Origin: Amphritea sp. 1_MG-2023
GTDB lineage: Bacteria; Pseudomonadota; Gammaproteobacteria; Pseudomonadales; Balneatricaceae
Assembly (NCBI RefSeq): GCF_030547545.1
Contig: NZ_JAUOQE010000011.1
Location: forward strand, 1 to 64,000
DNA length: 64,000 nucleotides
Direction: 5' to 3'
Below, piece after piece: positions 61,893-64,000 of the stretch; position 1 is the first letter of the stretch; every line of letters starts with the position of its first letter. The notes below the pieces were generated by a model. The model saw only the letters and a list, made by a program, of their open reading frames with translations. It was not told where the DNA came from and searched no databases. The position numbers and the translations under genes were made by a program.

Positions 61893-61919
61893 AAAACCAG
61901 CGATAATGCTGGTTTTTTT
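61893..61919 (+). terminator. Rho-independent terminator of atoE
   Basis: AAAACCAGC (61893-61901), loop GATAAT, GCTGGTTTT and a run of T to 61919. 27 bases after the stop codon. Strong. Confidence 0.93.
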
Positions 61920-62017
61920 ATTAGCCCTGCCAATTGTCATTTTCTCGTCGTTACGCTTCGCATTAAACGATTCAATCGAGTCTCGGTGCGCTGGGCTTAA
62001 TCGCTGAGATTGTATTA

Positions 62018-63469
62018 TTACTGTTGTTTTAGACTTGCAAAAGCGTCTAATGCTGCCTGACGCGAGGCTTTGAGATCAAGCATCGGTTTTGGATAGGTTG
62101 TGCCCAGTTGGACACCCGCTTCTGCGAGCACCGCCGCTGAGGCCTCCCACGGGGTGTGAATATAGCGACTCGGTAAGGCGCTGAGTTCGGGGATAAAACG
62201 GCGAATATAGTCACCCTCAGCATCAAACTTTTGTCCCTGCAGTACCGGATTGAAAATTCTAAAATAGGGGGCGGCATCGCTGCCGCATCCGGCAACCCAC
62301 TGCCAGCTTGCGCTATTGGACGCTAGATCAGCATCGACTAGCGTATCCCAAAACCATGTTGCGCCAAGATGCCAGTGTTGACATTGATTCTTGACTAAGA
62401 ACGAAGCGACCAGCATGCGTACTCGGTTATGCATATAACCCGTTTGCCATAATTCGCGCATACCGGCATCGATAATGGGGAAACCTGTCATACCCTGTTG
62501 CCACTGATGGCATTGTTCTGGTTGGTTTTTCCAGGGGAAACGATTGAAGCGTGGATTGAGATTTTCTGTGGTGATGTTGGGGTTGTGATAGAGCTGATAA
62601 TACGAAAACTCACGCCAAGCGAGTTCTTTCAAAAAAGTATCCAGTTGTTCTTCTAAGCCTGGATGACTGCCCTGTTGTTGACTGTAATACCAAATTTGTC
62701 GCGGCGAGATCTGTCCCCACTGCAGGTAAGGCGATAGAGTGGATGTTGCCTCTAGGGCGGGATAATCACGACCTTGCGGATAATTTTCTAAGCGTTCATT
62801 GGTAAAGCGTTGTAATCGTTGCCAAGCGGCGGCTTCGGTTATTTCCCAGTGATCAGTGAGGCGATGATGCCAAGGATGATTGGGCAGTAAGTTGAGTTCA
62901 GTTAAGTCGCACGGCTGAACATCATTCGCTGCGAGTTGGGTAGTGAGATCATCAGAATATAGCTCAAGTGTCGGTCTAGGGAGGGGCTCTGATGGTGGGG
63001 GCGCACTGATACAACCTTTACGATAATAGGGAGTGAAGACTTTATAAGGTGTGCCGTCGGCTTTAGTGATTGTCCAAGGTTCCCATAATAGTGAGCCGTT
63101 GTAGCTGTGTACGGTTGTGCCTGTACTTTTGAGTGCCTGTTTTATTTGACTGTCGCGGGTGATGGCATGGGGAGTGTAACAGCGATTCCAATGTATTGTT
63201 TGTGCACCGGTATGTTGAATGAGTGCCAGTAAAATAGCCAAGGGGTCGCCTTGGAAGATGCGTAGCTGATCGCTTAACTGATCGTTTAAGTGAGCCAAGC
63301 TGTGGTGTAGCCAGCAGCGACTGGCGGCGCCTAGATTGCAGTGATCGGCGGTGGTGGTATCATCGATAAACACGGGAATAACACGGCCGCTTTGGGCCGC
63401 ATAGTAAAGTGCGGGGTTATCCGCGAGTCTAAGATCGTGACGCAGCCAGACAATGACGGGTGACTTCAA
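62018..63469 (-). CDS. phrB: Deoxyribodipyrimidine (CPD) photolyase
   Basis: 483 residues. N-terminal VIVWLRHDLRLADNPAL, antenna-domain IHWNRCYTPHAI, and the FAD domain with SPYLQWGQISPRQIW, ELAWREFSYYQLY, GFPIIDAGMRELWQTGYMHNR and WQWVAGCGSDAAPYFRIFNPVLQ. It repairs cyclobutane pyrimidine dimers with blue light. The start codon is TTG (63467-63469): AAGGAG lies 7 bases upstream and no ATG or GTG is suitably placed. It follows the DUF1722 gene by 11 bases, so the two are co-transcribed. A usual member of RpoE-ChrR gene sets. Confidence 0.95.
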   Translation of the reverse strand: MKSPVIVWLRHDLRLADNPALYYAAQSGRVIPVFIDDTTTADHCNLGAASRCWLHHSLAHLNDQLSDQLRIFQGDPLAILLALIQHTGAQTIHWNRCYTPHAITRDSQIKQALKSTGTTVHSYNGSLLWEPWTITKADGTPYKVFTPYYRKGCISAPPPSEPLPRPTLELYSDDLTTQLAANDVQPCDLTELNLLPNHPWHHRLTDHWEITEAAAWQRLQRFTNERLENYPQGRDYPALEATSTLSPYLQWGQISPRQIWYYSQQQGSHPGLEEQLDTFLKELAWREFSYYQLYHNPNITTENLNPRFNRFPWKNQPEQCHQWQQGMTGFPIIDAGMRELWQTGYMHNRVRMLVASFLVKNQCQHWHLGATWFWDTLVDADLASNSASWQWVAGCGSDAAPYFRIFNPVLQGQKFDAEGDYIRRFIPELSALPSRYIHTPWEASAAVLAEAGVQLGTTYPKPMLDLKASRQAALDAFASLKQQ

Positions 63470-63480
63470 CGGGGTTCTCC

Positions 63481-64000
63481 TTATACTTGATTGCGAAGCC
63501 CAAGGTGCGCAGGGTAGGGTTCGAGATAACGCTGAGCACGAATATAGTCGCTACCGTTTTGATTAATATAGTGTGACAGTAGGGTCATGGGCGTGATCAG
63601 ATTCACTTCACCGAGGCGGTATTGTTCAAACACCGTTAGAATGGCTTGCCGCGCGGTGCTATCAACGCTTTGTTTCAGGTAACCCATGATATGTTGCATT
63701 ACATTGCAGTGAGCGCCACGCGACGCTGGTTGTTCGATGGCGGCCATAAACTGATCAAAATACGTGGTGATGAGGGGGTCAAGCGGTTCGTTATGGGCGA
63801 CAGCCAGCATTTTTCCTAAATTCCGATAGGCGATCTGATGGTGAGCCATCAACAAGTATTTGTAGCTACTATGAAATTGTAACAAGTTGTGGAAGCTAGG
63901 TTGTTCGACCACTTCTTTACGGAAATGATGATGAGCGAAGACGCGCATGACAAAGTTTTCACGCAACTGAGGGTCGTTTAGACGGCCATCTTCCTCTATC
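63481..64000 (-). CDS. DUF1722 (YbgA-type) protein, C-terminal part, cut by window edge
   Basis: The frame is open to the last base of the window, so the start is outside. The visible 172 residues read EEDGRLNDPQLRENFVMRVF, HHHFRKE, FHSSYKYLLMAHHQIAYRNLGKM, YFDQFMAAI and LITPMTLLSHYI, the DUF1722 pattern; in many proteins a DUF523 domain precedes it. The TTG at 63966 is an internal Leu codon of the conserved DPQLRENF segment and not a start. These proteins are regular neighbours of photolyase genes; function unknown. Co-transcribed with the photolyase gene. Confidence 0.88.
   Translation of the reverse strand, partial: IEEDGRLNDPQLRENFVMRVFAHHHFRKEVVEQPSFHNLLQFHSSYKYLLMAHHQIAYRNLGKMLAVAHNEPLDPLITTYFDQFMAAIEQPASRGAHCNVMQHIMGYLKQSVDSTARQAILTVFEQYRLGEVNLITPMTLLSHYINQNGSDYIRAQRYLEPYPAHLGLRNQV

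Noticed and set aside
1-64000. CRISPR array or attC-like integron array formed by the dispersed repeats
   Set aside because: Copies are kilobases apart, TA-flanked with terminal inverted repeats and variable length; no regular spacers, cas genes or integrase.

Overview
The window looks like a chromosomal segment of a marine-type gammaproteobacterium (Oceanospirillales/Alteromonadales-like). This is an inference from family content: an Entner-Doudoroff gene set, an RpoE-ChrR singlet-oxygen locus with a CPD photolyase, AtoE and AGCS transporters, HoxFUYH, many c-di-GMP enzymes and a giant Ig-like-repeat surface protein. I see no rRNA, tRNA, CRISPR array, phage gene or transposase. There are about 48 protein-coding genes, one of them a remnant and one cut by the right edge of the window.

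Layout. 1-6.2 kb: an amine-oxidation-type cluster (EutQ-like cupin, FMN/4Fe-4S/FAD dehydrogenase of the trimethylamine/dimethylglycine dehydrogenase type, EtfB, EtfA, succinate-semialdehyde-type ALDH). 6.7-8.7 kb: an aromatic hydroxylase. 9.6-24.6 kb: the most unusual region, six co-directional genes ending in a terminator. They encode an HlyD-like adaptor, a PqqD/RRE-like + M50 protease + HlyD-like fusion, an HlyD-like adaptor with a C-terminal SPOR domain, a 1711-residue LEPR-XLL/DUF4347 repeat protein with a C-terminal membrane segment and acidic tail, a hybrid histidine kinase with two Hpt domains, and a REC-GGDEF-EAL protein. I read this as a dedicated processing, export and display system for the giant protein, under two-component and c-di-GMP control. 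24.7-28.3 kb: an arsenite locus (arsR, acr3) laced with small mobile elements, an amidase remnant and a DUF1989 gene. 28.7-30.7 kb: a universal stress protein and an AGCS symporter. 31-37.4 kb: central carbon metabolism (edd, a mutarotase, mgsA, eda, pgl, zwf). 37.6-40.3 kb: DUF6765 and PhoD-like phosphatase. 40.7-45.9 kb: a NAD-linked [NiFe]-hydrogenase operon hoxFUYHW. 46.3-48.8 kb: a CBS-PAS-GGDEF-EAL protein. 49-64 kb: an RpoE-ChrR type regulon (DUF2878, CHI-like, DUF3833 lipoprotein, SDR, SnoaL-like; FAD oxidoreductase-DUF1365-Cfa; sigma factor and ChrR; Trp-rich protein; photolyase; DUF1722), interrupted by a LysR, a 2OG oxygenase and an atoE gene.

The main structural feature is a family of non-coding inverted-repeat elements (MITE-like). 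Termini are about GGAAGGTGCGAATAAGTC, always flanked by TA. There are eight complete copies in a nested size series (74, 74, 74, 100, 100, 167, 188 and 269 bp including both TAs), one copy cut by the left window edge and two decayed ends. They lie between genes; two of them supply the stop codon of the neighbouring gene, and one marks the break of a truncated amidase gene.

Three matching TGATC-N16/17-CGTA promoters were found by eye in front of the sigma factor, the FAD oxidoreductase operon and the DUF2878 operon. They tie the last 15 kb together as one stress regulon and also decide start codons. All family assignments come from reading motifs; no database search was run.
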